DNA of 64,000 bases from Pycnopodia helianthoides (taxonomy: Eukaryota > Echinodermata > Asteroidea > Forcipulatida > Asteriidae): the NCBI GenBank assembly GCA_032158295.1, contig CM063253.1:6789001-6853000 (forward strand). The letters run 5' to 3'. Position 1 is the stretch's first letter; every line of letters starts with the position of its first letter. The translations under genes and the position numbers were made by a program. The notes beneath the pieces were generated by a model. The model made no database searches and had not been told where the DNA came from. It saw nothing but the letters and a program-made list of their open reading frames with translations. Shown piece by piece: positions 43,389 through 58,100 of this stretch.

Positions 43389-46300
43389 GTATTATTTTTA
43401 CCTCAGCATGCTGAACATTGATACAGGCACTTGATTTCTCAGGATTTTTCTTGATTCAGGGCAGGGTTCTGCCCAGGATTTCTTTAGTGGTGGAAAAATG
43501 TTTCCCTGGAAACCATTGCGAGATGGATCAGTTACATGGTAGATCATATAAATAGACTCAAATCAAAGAAGTACTCAAAATTAATGGCTTCGATACCATT
43601 TTTACTGGTAAACACCCAATTTTACACTTTAAAAAAATTTGAAAAAATGTGGTGGTCAGAAACAGCGAAAATTCTGTGGGGAATCTGAGTGCGGGGGTTT
43701 TCCTGGCACCGACCACTTTGGGCAGAGAACCTGTCAGTTTTTTTATTTTAAAAATCTCTTTAATCCATAAAGTTTTCTTGAAAGAAGTAAAGCAATCACC
43801 ATAGAGAGAAAGAAATGGTCCACATAGTGTCCAAACCTGTAGTTTTGTATTTCTGGTGATGCACAGAGTCTGTAAACCTCCTGAATTGTAACATCTGGGA
43901 GGTTCTGGGTCTAGAATTAGGGGGAAACCAGGCATGAGAGTAATTTTCAGGAATTTTCAATTTCGTTGAATCTCATCCCTGATTATAAGAACGTGAAAAT
44001 CAAGCCTGGAATTTCATTTTTGAGAGGGCAAGGCCAATTTTATTTTGCGAAGGGCACTTTCATCGGAAGATCTTGAAGTCTAAGGGTATCTTTTGAAGAG
44101 GCGCTAAGGCCAAGATCCAGGGCAACAGTGTATCGTGTGTCAGGTATGAAAGGCTGTCTTCTGAGATAACAACGCTTTTGCACCGATGTTTGCAAAATCA
44201 TTCAGTACAGAGAGGCTGTCTGAGTTTCTGAAAAACGCACTCAGTCAAAATATTTTTCCCGTTCTTTTCCTTTAGGCTATTCACCAACTGTATTATGATC
44301 CCCATCCTGGAGTTAAAGACTCTGCACAGCGGTGGCTGCTGGTGGCTCAACGATCACAACAAGCCTGGCAATTCTCATGGACTCTTCTCTCCCCGGACAA
44401 GGTGAGTTTACCACGATCCAGGGCCCAGTTTCGTAGAGCTGCTTTTAAAACCCTCTTGCTGTCTGACCATTCAATACCATTCAAGTGGTTTTGAATGATA
44501 GATAAACTATGCTAGCCTGCAATATGATACCATGAGGGAATGCATGTACACAGTACACAGTTAGTTCTGTGCACAGTTGTGCCGCCGTACACAACCTTGG
44601 CAGTCGAATGGTTTCAAATGGTTGGTCAACTCACTGGAAAATGTTGCCAAGAGTCACTGACAGTAGGAGGGTTTTAAGAGCAGAAAGTTGTGCTTACAAA
44701 TTTTCTGCTAAGGGAAAAAATGAGCATGATACCAGTCACAGAATGTGCACGTGAATTTGTATTTTGGCTAGTTACCTTGTTTTGGTAAGCATAATTTTTG
44801 TTGTGTTTAGCTACGCTTTTGTGGTTAAGCAGCTTTAATGACTTTTGGCTGAGCACAAGAATTGGCTATTCAGCACAGCGGAAAATTTTCCTTAGCATGC
44901 GAACAGGTTACCAGTCAAAGTGCCACATGATAATTTACATTGTTTTGGCTGGGGACCCACTAATTTGTTGCTCAGGGGTTCATTCAGAATAACCATTCAA
45001 TTCAACATTTATAATATTAAATTTTCAATAAGCAAATTAAAAATGTATACGTACATGTACCTGACGGCCTGTTTCAGATTGTCTGTCATCGGTCATTTTT
45101 GTCTTAAACACCCAGTAGAAAGGCAAAGAATTGTGTGCTTGGCAACTTTCTCTTTTTTGTCAACTGCAATTGCGTGCCCGATTATTGGAAACTCGGAAAA
45201 GCAATCGAAATCTCCTGAATTGGGAGAGCAGTGACCTAATTACTCATTTGAGGCATCACTTTGTCATTCAGTATCTAGAGTGCATTAATAGTCCCTTAAA
45301 GGAACATTACAGAATTGGTTTTTGCTAACAAAACAGTTGCTGGCAGTGTAAGCACTTTATGTAATCCACCGTATACATAAACTGACAAACCTGTAGAAGT
45401 TTGAGATCGATCAGCCATCTGGGTCACGAGAAAATAGTGAAAAAACGATTACACATTTGCATGAAATCATATAGATTCAATAAAACGCTCACTGAGCGAT
45501 AAACTCCAATCAGAAAATTAGTTTTTCATTTCTCATCAAATATGGCATTTCAGACAAAAATATTTCAAGGGATGTTTTCTACTATCATCATCATTATACC
45601 GTGTAAGTTTTATGTAAATCTGTGATCAAAAAGTAAATTTTACAAGTTTTTTTCTTACCAATTCTGTAATGTTCCTTTAATCATTTTTAAAGCTGAAATT
45701 TGCGGTGGGCGGATTTGCCAAAACAATTTTGAGAAAAAAAAAGTGACATTTTGTAAACTTGGTTATTCTGAATGGACCCCTACATTTTCCAAGCATTGTT
45801 TTCTACCCATTTTTGTACTGCTTGTAAGAATTTTCTGCTGAAGGTTAGTAAGCAAAATGATTTATGTTAAGCAAATTTGTATGCATAAGCAGTTCTTTGA
45901 GATTGAGCCCTCTATGGGAGTTTAGCTGTGTAAAATAAGGGATTATGTTGTAAAGCACCTTGATCTAGCTGCTAGGATATGATCGCAGTATTAGTATTAT
46001 TAAATTTAAAAGAAAAGTTAATTTAATATAATTTAAGGTGATCCCTCTGCTGCCGCTTCCAAGGTTGTATCATAAACTTAGGTGTGATCCCTGGCTATAC
46101 GGCAGTTAGAGGTTGCATGGCTTCTGACTGGCACCCCAGAACACAGATATATTGACAAAATAGGGATGACTGCCAACACAGGGCTAGATAGCTCAGTTGG
46201 TAGAGCGCTGGCACATTAATCCAGAGGTCGCAGGTTTAAATCCCACTCTAGTAAATAGTTCTCTGTTCAACCCCACCAAAATTGAAAAAGAAATGCAATG

Positions 46301-49092
46301 AAATTACCCTCAACCTGTCACATTGTGGGTTGGCCTTGGGGGAAACACCTCCATAATGACTGTTGAGATGTCGGGTTAAGTACGAACCCAGCATTGCCCC
46401 AAGGATCACCAGGCAGAGGCTATTAACGTCCAATCAGTATCAAGTAAGGTGTGCATGTCATCAGTAATTCCACTCCACACGTGTTGAATTTCTTGATCCC
46501 GGAAAAAGCTTTTTGGAAAGTCTGCCACTCTTAAGGAATGAATCACAGTTAGTGAAAGGTGTCGACAGAAGGGACGGCAGTTGCTGCCATCAAACAGACA
46601 AGAAATCCTCAAAGTACAATAAAGCCACTTGGACGTGGACTAACTCCAGAATGGCAAGGGTCGTGGGTTCGAATCCCACCCGAGTAGTGTGCATGTGGAT
46701 TGCTTTTCCACAGGACTTGGGAAAGTACTGAGTATACAGTGCTTTACACACATCGATGTATGAATAAAACCAAATAATATTCTTTATCCCAGATGCAAAG
46801 TTAACATCAATTTTACTTTTCACACAAGACAAATTTCCTGGGTAATTCCTGGGAGAATTAATGGGGCTTTTCACATTTGAATTGCTAAGTAACCTGGGTA
46901 CAAACTCTAGGGAAACAGGTTTTTCATAGGAAGTAGGTGTACCTGCTTTGGACTGGGAGTACGGTTGAGTGAGATAACCCAAGGGTTAACATGTGCCAGG
47001 AAATTGCAGTGGGTGGAAACGAACACTGAGTGGCAGTGCAGTTTTTGTTTACCTTTTTTCCCTGAGATTTTGCTCTGTAGTCTGAAAAGGGCTGAGTCTT
47101 TATCGTAAAATACTCCCTTGTCAGCTACATGTATGATAGATATCATACAATGTACCAGAAGATAGTTAGTAGCAGACTTGTGTGACTCAAATGAGTACTG
47201 TATGACTCATTTCAAACAAGCACACTCCTACTCACCATCCTCAATGATTTGTTATCGGACTCAAACTCAACTCTTGTTACTCGGGAGTCAAACTCGTTAT
47301 TGGGAGACCTAAATGAAGAGTCTCCCTTGTCACACGTGGCCATTTTTACAGGCATCTTAGAGACAACGAAACTCCACTGCATTCAAAAGGAACACTTTGG
47401 TTGCACAGGAGACAATTTTTCTGACTGTGTCTTAACCCCCCCCCCTCCCCCCGAAATTGAAAATTGCAATGTGAATGTTTTTTCTTCCTTAAGATTTCCT
47501 GGGCCCAATTTCATAGAGCTACTTAAGCCGAAAATATTGCTTTACATTGTTCAGCTTAGCAGAAATAAGCAGGATACCAGTCACAAAATGGTACATGTGA
47601 CATGGTACTTTGGCTGGTAATCTTTCTCTGGTCAGCATAATTTTATTGTGCTTAGCAACTGTTCAGGCTTAAGCAGCTCTATGAAGTTGGGCCGTGATTG
47701 CCCGTACATGTTGATCGCCTCATGTAATATGGCCTTTATACACTGTGATATTATAATTTGGATTTGAACAAAGAAAAATTGACTAGAGCGGATTTGAACC
47801 AATGACCTCCGGATTAACCACCTGAGCTATCTAGCCCTATGTTGGCGGTCTCCCTATTCTGTCAATTTTTCTATTCGGGGTGCCAGTCAGAAACCATACA
47901 ACCGTAAACTGCCATATAGCCTAGGATCACACACAAGCGTACGATACAACTTGGGAAGTGGCAGCCAGGGGATCACCTGATGGGGATGCGACTTTTTCAA
48001 AATATCAAGTAATAAACCACAAGGGAAACTGACCGGTGTGAATTCCCCTTGTGTTTTATTACTTGACTGTGATGTTGTAACGGATTCTTTGTTTTTTTGT
48101 ATCACCAGGCCACAGAGGTTCAGTATTTTGGTGCTAGTGCCCTCCACACGAAGATTTCCAGATACTGGTAGGTTTTGGCTTGGTTATTATTTCTTGCATT
48201 ATTCAGTTTGGGGTAACACCATGTGTGTATACCTACATACTTTGGTGTGTAGAGTTGTTCTTGAGCACTTGTCTTGCTATTTATTCTACTGCCGCAGAGT
48301 AGATCATTATTAATTTGTAGTTCACGTCTAGGAATGGATTACACTTCATAATGCTCATAGGTTTTAAAGGTATTATACAGGATTGGTAGAGCTGACAAAA
48401 CATTCGCAAACAAAGTTCATGTTTTGTGTGATTAACCATGTACATGAAATAACAATTCTGTGAAAATTTGAGCTCAATTGGTCATCGAGGTCACGAGAAA
48501 ATAGTGAAAAGAGACCTTATGTGTTTTCTGTTTTTCAAACATCGAGTTTATTATCGCGCGCGATAAAAACTATTGTTTCATTCATTTCTCAGAAACGATA
48601 GCATTTTAGACAGAAATATTTTAAGGAACCCTTTCTACCATTACTTACTTTAAGTCATGTAAGTTTTGTGTTAATCTGTGAACATTGTGTTTTTCGATCT
48701 TACCAATAGTGTACAGGGCTTTTAACAGAAGTTTCAACATCTGTTTTTTTTTTATTATGCTGATTCTCAAAAAAATTGTTAAAAAATCAAAAAAAAAAAT
48801 CACTATTCTCATCAAGGCGAGTGGAATACACTGTTTTGAAAAGTTTAAATCAAACCAACAGCTCTTCTCAGTAAGTATTGTTTGAAGCTTTGCATGGTGT
48901 GGAAAACTGGGAAGGAACTATAAATAAATAAATTAACTAGTAAACTTGCAGTGTACAACCATGTGTAAATCTCTTTTGTGAGAGTGTTGGCTCTGAAAAG
49001 AGCCGGTGTGGTCTCGACGTTTCGAACAGTATACTCGGCTTGTCTTAGAGCCAAAAGAGATTTACACATGGTTGTACCCGCAAGTTTACTAT

Positions 49093-49127
<35 letters not shown>

Positions 49128-52100
49128 CTTATTTATAGTTCCTTCCTAGCTCTTCTCAGATCCAATACTCCCTCCAATAGAAATTTTTCACCTGGTTGTA
49201 CCTGCAAGAATTCCTAGAAATAGTTACCTGCTTTTTAAAGAGTCTTGGTTTTTAAGAAAAATACATTTACCTTGGAGAATACCGGTTGTGTTTCATGGTA
49301 GTGAAACCAATGATGCCTCATACAGATAAGTAAACTTAATCACTGCAGCTCGCAAACCAGGGGGAGACCTGTACACAAGGGTGCTTGCTATGTGAACCAG
49401 AAACACCGGGGTTAACCCCTACTCTTCTATGATAAGTATTCTGGGTTCTTTTACATGCACTACAAATTCTAGTACACAGGACCTATGGCTAAATAATGTC
49501 CCATTTCGAAGGACAAAGCAATTATGGTAAAAGTACCTTGCTCAAGGACACAAGTGCCATAAACGGGACCCGAACCCTCACTCTGCTGATCAGAAACACC
49601 AGAGTGAGAGTCCGGCACTCTTAACCGCTCGGCCTGCGACACGCCACACGGATAAAGTGTTGATCCCATCGAGTCTTGACGTTTGTAAAACAGTATCCTC
49701 TGCTCGTCTTGCAGTTGTTATTTCATTAAGAGTGATTGCAAGGGAAAAAAAACGAGCTAAAGAGACTAACAGTGAGATACGTCCCATTAACTGGTTACAT
49801 CCGGACAAATGTTTTCATTTCAGCTTTGGCTCGGCAGACGTTGGCGGCTTAGTTCTTTCCTGTGACATTGGAGGATGTGCTAATGCTCAAAGAACTTTTT
49901 AAATGTCACAGGAAATCCGTAAATTACTTATTAGGTTATTGTACTTGACACGAATAACCATGTATCGCTCTTGGTCTCACTGACTTTCTCTACCCTTTTA
50001 TTTTGTCGTCTTCTTCTTCTTCTTCAGGATCGAAGTTCATCCGGAGCAGTATGATGTCTTACGCACTCAGTTGTTCAGACAGATCTTTGCGTTTGGTGCT
50101 GGAGCCAGAATTGTGTTGACCCGGTTATGCGTAGCAGTGAGTACATGTTTAATGAATATTATTTGATTTATGTAAATGGGTAGTTTGTAACAGCATACAT
50201 GTAAAATACGAGTGAACTTCAATTGTTGTTTGTGTTTGTTGTTATTTTAAAAATGGCTTTCTGGTTATGAAACCAAGGATGCCTCATAATTGAACTTAAT
50301 CACTGCAGTTTGCGAGCCTGAGGAAACCTGTAAACAAGGGTGCTTGCTTTGTGAACCAGAAACACTGGGATTAATCCAGTACATGTTAATGAACATTTGT
50401 TTTATAAATAGGTAGTTTTAACAGCATACATGTAAAATACTAGCTAGTGAACTTCAATTGTTGTTTTTTTATTGTGTTTTTGCTTTTTATTATTATGATA
50501 TATTTCTGGTAATGAAACCAAGGATGCCTCATAAGTAAACCTAATCATTATAGCTCACAAGTTTAAGGAAACCTGTAAACAAGGGTGCTTGCTATGTGAA
50601 CCAGAAACACCGGGATTAACCCATACTCTTCCACGATAAGGGTTCTTTTACTAGCACTACTAATTATTCTAGTACACTGGACCTATGGCAAAGTGTCCTT
50701 TCCACACTGTGATTGTTGCAACAGTCAATACGGGCCATTTACAATACGGTGCGCCCTCTACCACAGGGCTTATATCTAAACAATTCTACTGTAGACCAGA
50801 ATTGCTTTGACAAGACCAGCATTTAAACAAGAAAAAGCTTTCTCACAGTGTAACATATAAACTGTTTTTAATTTAAACAAGCACTAAATTAAGATTCATC
50901 TCATTTGTCGTATTGAAAGATATTTATCAGACTCAAAGTCCAAATTTCAACATAACTTGTTTTAGTTCAAGATATTACACAGTGAGGTGTAATTGTTCAA
51001 TTGAAAAACACATGGTCACCGGACTAGTCTGGTTGTGAGTTTATTGGCCAGCCTGATCAGGGTTTACACTTAATTTTTTTCAGTGACTTGCCAGCAGGGC
51101 CAGTTAGCTTGTCACTTCACTGGTCCGTCAGCTTTTTCACTAGTCCCCATTTCAAATGAAATAGGGATGCATTTTAACACTGAACTAACCAGCCGGACCA
51201 CTTGGAGTGAATTCTGACTGGTCCTCATGTGTTTTAACTGGCTTTGGCCAGCGGACCACTAGGAGGAGAACGCTGCTATGCTAAAATTACTGGCCTCGGG
51301 CCTGTGGTTCAGTGTAAATTCAAGCTCTGCATGATATTACAGTCTTCAAATGCTATTTTCTCATTTTTGACACTGTTTCACACACATTATATTTCTCTAG
51401 GGGATTGGGACCGGGCCCAATTTCATAGAGCTGCTTGAGCAGAAAATATTGCTTAACAATTTTCTGCTGAGCAGAAATCAGCAGGTTACCAGTCACAAAT
51501 TGTACGTGTGACAAGGTCGTTTGGCCGGTAACCTTAATTCTGGTAAGCATACTTTTGTTTTGCTTAGCTACTTTTTGTGCTTAAGCAGCTCTAAGAAATT
51601 GGGCCCTGGTGTGAATTTTTTTCTAATCAGTGTTTACATTAATTGAATGATCTTTAATTTCAGTTATCATCTTTTGCCCTAAACACAATGCCTGAAGTTT
51701 GGCCAGACGCAGTCAAAGGTATTATAGATACCTTCCAGCAAACGGATATACCACAGCTAGACGTAAGCAGTAACCTTTTCTTGTCTTAACCCGACCTCTC
51801 CTAGGGGTGATTTACTAGGATCCTTCCCCTGTCTAAAGCAATCCAGTGAAATAAAGGTCGCATCCCCTTACGGTGATCCTTGTTCTGCCGCTTTCCAAGT
51901 TGTATCGTAAACGTGGGTGTGATCCCTGGCTATATGGCAGCTACAGGTTGTATGGCTTCTGACTGACACCCCAAAACACAGATATTGACAAAATAGGGAG
52001 ACCGCCAACATTAAGGCTAAATAAGCCCAGCTGGTCGAGCGCCGGCCCAACAGAATTACACAAAACATGCTGTTGATTTTTGATAGGTTAGTGATAGTTG

Positions 52101-55100
52101 GGGTTAAGAAATAATAAAAGGGTTTTAGCCAAATAGTGGAAACATTTTCTGTTTTTGTTTGTGACTTGGGTTTTTTAATGCAATTTCGCCCCAAACAAGG
52201 CTAAAAGCCACTCTTAGTAAGGCGCTACCAAAAGAAAAAAATATTTCAGATGAAAATAACTCAGGGGAGCTGAAGGTAGGAACTGATATTCCTCTTCAAA
52301 CTATCTAGATTGTAGGATGGAGGGAAATACAATGTATGTACCGGGCAAAGAGTTGCAAAGAAATGCAGTACCTGGAATAAAGCTGTTGTTCTACATGTAT
52401 GTACATCTCAGCAAAGTGACAGTGTATGGTCGAGAACAAGTAGAAAGTCTGGTTTCACGCTCAAACACCTGATAGGAGGAACCAGCCGTCGATTTCACCA
52501 AACTCTTCCTAACTTAGGATTAATCTTAGGACTTAGGACGAGTTAAGTTCCGTATCCATAGACGTCAGGACACATTGAACCCATCCTAAGTTAGGACGAG
52601 TTACTCATCCTAACTCGAGATAGGATTAACCCTAGCGCTTTGTGAAATCGGCTGCAGGTCTTTGAAAAGGACAACGAAATTGCCAACTTAAAGTATTTTT
52701 TTACATTTGGGGCCTGCAGCCGATTTCACGAAGCGCTAGGATTAATCCTATCTCGAGTTAGGATGAGTAACTCGTCCTAACTTAGGATGGGTTCAATGTG
52801 TCCTAACGTCTATGGATACGGAACTTAACTCGTCCTAAGTCCTAAGATTAATCCTAAGTTAGGAAGAGTTTGGTGAAATCGACGGCTGGGTAGATAAAAC
52901 AGGGTGTCCTGAAGAGACCCAGGTATGTTTTCCAATTTCGTAATTTCTTCTGTTTTGTTTTGGTAACAGGCAACTCACAGATGTACAGCTTTACTGGAGC
53001 TCTTGACAGTTCTACCAGAAGAAGTAAGAGAAGAATACCAATTATTTAAAAGACTTGCAGAGGACTTTTTAACGAGGAACTTTTAGATTTAATTAAAACC
53101 CCGCATGACACCCTCAGAACCTATGCACAAGCTTATACCACTGCACTGTTTCCAACAGTCTGTTTTTATAATAGCATGAACTTTAAAAAAATTATGGGGG
53201 AGGGGGGAACACAAACCTCTTTCAAATGGTCTAAGCCATGAGATAGGAGCCCTCATAAAACAAATTCCAAGCCATCTGGAAGCTGTTTGTGGAAGACAGG
53301 AATTGTTTCAGTTGGGAGTGGCTTTTAGCCCTAGACTAAGAGATTTGTTTACAACTTCTGTGGGAATTCCTAGAGGGTGGTCATTGATGTTGTTTGTTTA
53401 GTCAAAGAACCAGCCCAGGGTAATTTGACATTTTCTTTTGCTATTTGGCCATCAGGTCTCAATAGAGAACTAGGAATTTTTCAGATCTGTTGACTGATTT
53501 TCGGCAGAGTACGCAATGTTTGTTTACAAACAGGTTTGCTGTGAAATTTGATTCTCCCCAAGCTTACAGAACCTTGAACTATAAAAAATAAGCTGAGATG
53601 TAAACTTCTAGCATTTTCAAGAGCTAATGACTTCATAGAAAAAAAGAAGAAAGACAGGTTTGTATCAACCCTCTGTGCAAAACACCAATAATAAAGCAAT
53701 GCGCCAAACCTTTGCTTGTAGGACACAAAGCATATATTGATATTTAATTGTTGCTTGGTTCACAGTTTCACACAGCACCCCTTCCTCAGGGCAGAAGAGG
53801 AACTGTGCGTCATGAACTGGAGAATGGGCTCCAGCACGGTGAGTAACAATCGCAATTAGGAGCCTACTTTACATGGCTTTTCTACCCTACCAATCGGCCC
53901 TCAGTGAAAAAGTGTATTTTTCATAGCATGGTTTACTTGTTCAGGCGTGAGATGTCTCAAGATTTTTCCTGATTTAAGGATTTTCTCAAAACTCACTCCG
54001 CGGCAGTGCTGTTAATTATGAGAAGTTCCCCCCGATCCACAAAGCTAAAGTAGTAGTCCAGGCCGATTTCCTACCTTCTGCCCAGGTAGTAGTTAATAAG
54101 CAGGACAGTTTTTTTCAGAACTGAGAAGTCTCCCGAATTCTGAAAAATCTACTCCGCAGTTGTAGAACAAATAGCAAGACAAGTTCTCTAAAGAACAAAA
54201 TCTACACAGCAAAGTAGATATCTATACACATGGTGTTACCGCAAACCGAATATACATTAATACCTCACCATGCAATGCCTCAAAAACCATATCTCCTTGA
54301 GCCTTCAGATTTTCTTGAAAGAAGTAAAGTAGTCACCAAAGGGAGAAAGAAATAGTCCACTTGGTGTCCAAACCTGTAGTTTTTGCATTTCTGGTGATGC
54401 ACAGAGTCTGTAAATCTCCTGAATTGTATCATCTGAGAGGTTCTGGGTCTGGAATAAGGGGGAACACAGACCTGGGAGCAATTTTTCACGAATTTTCACA
54501 ATAATCAAATCTCATCTGTGTTTAATAGATGTAACAATTGCATTCAGGGATAAAGAATATTATCTTGGTTTTTACCTTACACTGATGTGTGATAAGCACT
54601 CTATACTTGGTGCTTTCTCTTACCCTGCGGAAAATACTCATGTGAAACCTCTTAAAAAATCATAATTTTAAAAGATGTGCATATTTTAAAAAATATTTGT
54701 TTTATTAAGGAGCAAATGTGAACAATAGCCCAACATACATTAATAGAGTTCAATGAACATAATTTTTGTTTAAAGCATGGTTTACTTGTTCAGGCATGTG
54801 ATTTGTCAGGCTTTTCCCTGATTTCGGGATTTTCTCCAAACTTCCTTGAGCCTTCAAATTGTGTTGAAAATTTGGAGAATTGTGTAACTTTTTAAAATTT
54901 TCTTTTATTATATATAAGGAGCGACTGTGAACAAAAGCCCAACAGACATTAACAAGGTCAATGAACAATTTTTGTTTTTGAAAATTAGAATCTGACTAAA
55001 GGCTCTTAACAGAAGAAACCAAAAGGTTTCCTTGCAGTTCAGATTTGCTCGACAAGTATAACAGAAAACTAAGATATATGGCATCAAGGAAACACTTGAT

Positions 55101-58100
55101 GTAAGAAGAAGGTGTTTGAAGGACTGAATCCCTCCCTTTGTAATGTTGAACTTGTGACGCTTTCCTGTCTTTGTCAGCCACAAATTCCCCCCCATCCCTA
55201 CCCTAGTAGTATGCTATGGAAAAATGAAGACAATTTGTAAGATTTTCCGTTTATCTCTCAGCAAAATGTGAACAATAGCCCAACAGACATTAACAACAAG
55301 GTCAATGAACAGAATAAAAATTAGAATCAGACTGAAGGCTCTTAAAAGAAGAACTCTGATTGGCCGATCAAATGGTTCACTGCAGCTAAGAGTTGCTAGA
55401 CAAGTATAACAGAAAACAAAGAGGGTGTCAAGGAAACACTGATTTATGTGAGAAGAAGGTGTTCATGCACTCAGCATTTGAAGGACTGAATCCCTTCCTT
55501 TGTAATGTTGAACGTGTGACGCTTTCCTGTCTTTGTCAGCCTCGAATTCCCCCCCCCTTCAATCTCAACCCAACCCCCTCAATCCCAACCCCAGTAATAT
55601 GCTATGGAAAACGAAGCTACCTTCCCTGTCTTCTCTCCACGTGGTTCTTGGCTAGTACAGTGATTGAGTTCATTTTCTGAGAGTCCTTGGCTTCACAGCC
55701 AGAATTAATAAATTCAATAAATGAAATGAAAATTAAATGTAAGATTTTCTGTTTATTTCTCCGTAGTCATGCCACTCCTTAAGACACTCCTGGAGCAGCA
55801 GGACTCCCCCGCCGCAGTCCGTCTTCAAGCTCTGAAATGCTTCTCAAGTTGGGTCCAGCTCAAGGTCCCCCTCAATGACATCGATCCCATCACGGAGATG
55901 TTATTTCAACTTCTGCAGGATCCCGAGCTCTTTGATCTATGCATCGACTCGCTGATCAACGTTGTGTGTCAGCCAATCGCATTCAAGTGAGTATGATTAA
56001 AAGGCTAGGGGAATATGAGTATGTCGTGTCCAAACGGTAGTCCTACATACTGGAACAAAAAAGCCCCGAGAGGCTTATATTGGTGTTGGGTAACAAACTC
56101 TTTTGATTCAAATTAAAGGAACATTACAGAATTGGTTTTTGCTAACAAAACAGTTGCTGGCAGTATAAGCACTTTATGTAATCCACCATATACATAAACT
56201 GACAAACCTGCAGAAGTTTGAGATCGATCGGCCATCTGGGTCACGAGAAAATAGTGAAAAACCGATTACACATTTGCATGACATCATATAGATTCAACAA
56301 AATGAATAAAACGCTCACTGAGCGATAAACTCCAATCGGAAAATTAGTTTATTCATTTCTCATCAAATATGGCATTTCAGACAGAAATATTACAAGGGAT
56401 GTTTTCTACTATCATCATCATTAGACCGTGTAAGTTTTGTGTAAATCTGTGATCAAAAAGTGTATTTTACAAGTTTTTCTTACCAGTTCTGTAATGTTCC
56501 TTTAAGTAGGGATGCTTTTCAACACTGTACTAGACAGCTGGACCACTTTCAGAGAATTTTTTTACTGGTCATCAAGTGTTTCAACTACCATTTGGCCAGC
56601 AGACCACTGTTAAGGGAAAACGCTGGTTGTGATAATAACAATCTTCCATTTGTAAAACAAGAGATATCGCTTTCCTCTACTTTTTTCCCATCCCTTTTTT
56701 TATATGAAAGAAAAACAACATGGTGTGTCATGGCCGAGTGGTCTAGTTTTGGTGTTGTCAGCAGCAGAGTGTGGGTTTGAATCCCAATCATGGCACTTCT
56801 GCCCTTGAGCAAGGCACTTAACCATAATTGGTTCCTAAAAAGTCGGGAAGGTAATGCATTCTGCTCTACCAGCCAGGCTCCCAGTGCATGATACCCATGC
56901 CTACATCCTTACGGACTGTGAAGGGGGCAACCCTGTTTCAGCCCCAGGAGTAGGTGGCAATTTAATTCAATTCAATTCTTTATTAGTCTAGTTAAACGTA
57001 CACGAAATTCCCTTTCCTGGTGTGAAAAGTGCCCCTGGTGTCAGTTGATTTGGGGTCGACAGCCCAAATCAGTTAAGTGTAGCGCTCACTTTGAAGTGGC
57101 CGTCAGGCCTTGTGAGCTAGGCGATATCTCATAAAATAAAATAGATAAAAAATTAAATAAAGGATCTCCTTTAAAGGCACTGGACACTATTGGTAATTAC
57201 TCAAAATAATTGTTAGCATAAAAACTTACTTGGTAACGAGCAATGGAGAGCTGTTGATAGTATAAAACATTGTGAGAAACGGCTCCCTCTGAAGTAACGT
57301 AGTTTTTGAGAAAGAAGTAATTTCTCAGTAAAATATTTGAATTGATTTTGAGACCCCTCACGCGTGAGGTCTCGAAATCAAGCATCTGAAAGCACACAAC
57401 TTCGTGTGACAAGGGTGTTTTTTCTTCCATTATTATCTCGCAACTTCGACGACCAATTGAGTTCAAATTTTCACAGGTTTGTTATTTTGTGCATATGTTG
57501 AGATACACCAAGTGAGAAGACTGGTCTTTGACGATTACCAAAGGTGTCCAGTGTCTTTAAGTCTAGGCCTATGATGAGGTTTTTAATCACGTTGGGTGTT
57601 TTTCTGCTCCACATAGATATCCGTTGTCAATTAGGAAAGTTATCAAGCAAGTATTACAACTACAGGATCACCTGTCATCTGCAGTGCAAGACAAGGACAT
57701 GGTAATTGAAAAAACATCTATGTAAATATTTTTAATATCAAGTAAAATACCACAAGGGAAACTGATTGGGTATATTTTAAATAATTTAGGCTTGAAAAAT
57801 TGCCTGGAGTGGGATTTGAGCCTGCGACCTCCGGATTAACGTGCGCTCTACCAACTGGGCTACATGTATCTAGCACTAACGCTGGAGGTCTCCTTATTTT
57901 GTGATTTTCTTTGTTCAGGGTGCCAGTCAGAAGCCATCAACCTGTAACTGTCTTATAGATTGTGCAATTCTCTTGCGTATTCAAACATTTTTGGGACCAA
58001 TTTGGGACCAGGCACATTGCTTTAACGCGTGAAGGTCTGAAGGACACAAACGCGCGTTTTAATGGGTCCCAATGTTGGAATACATGTGAGACTTGCATAG

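Noticed and set aside
46183..46253. Functional tRNA gene
   Set aside because: A- and B-boxes are good, but the acceptor stem does not close and the same flanking body is present in five places. It is the head of a SINE.
56727..56800. Leu or Ser tRNA gene
   Set aside because: Same reason: the tRNA-like part continues into a repeated body (CTTGAGCAAGGCACTTAA) and is a SINE.
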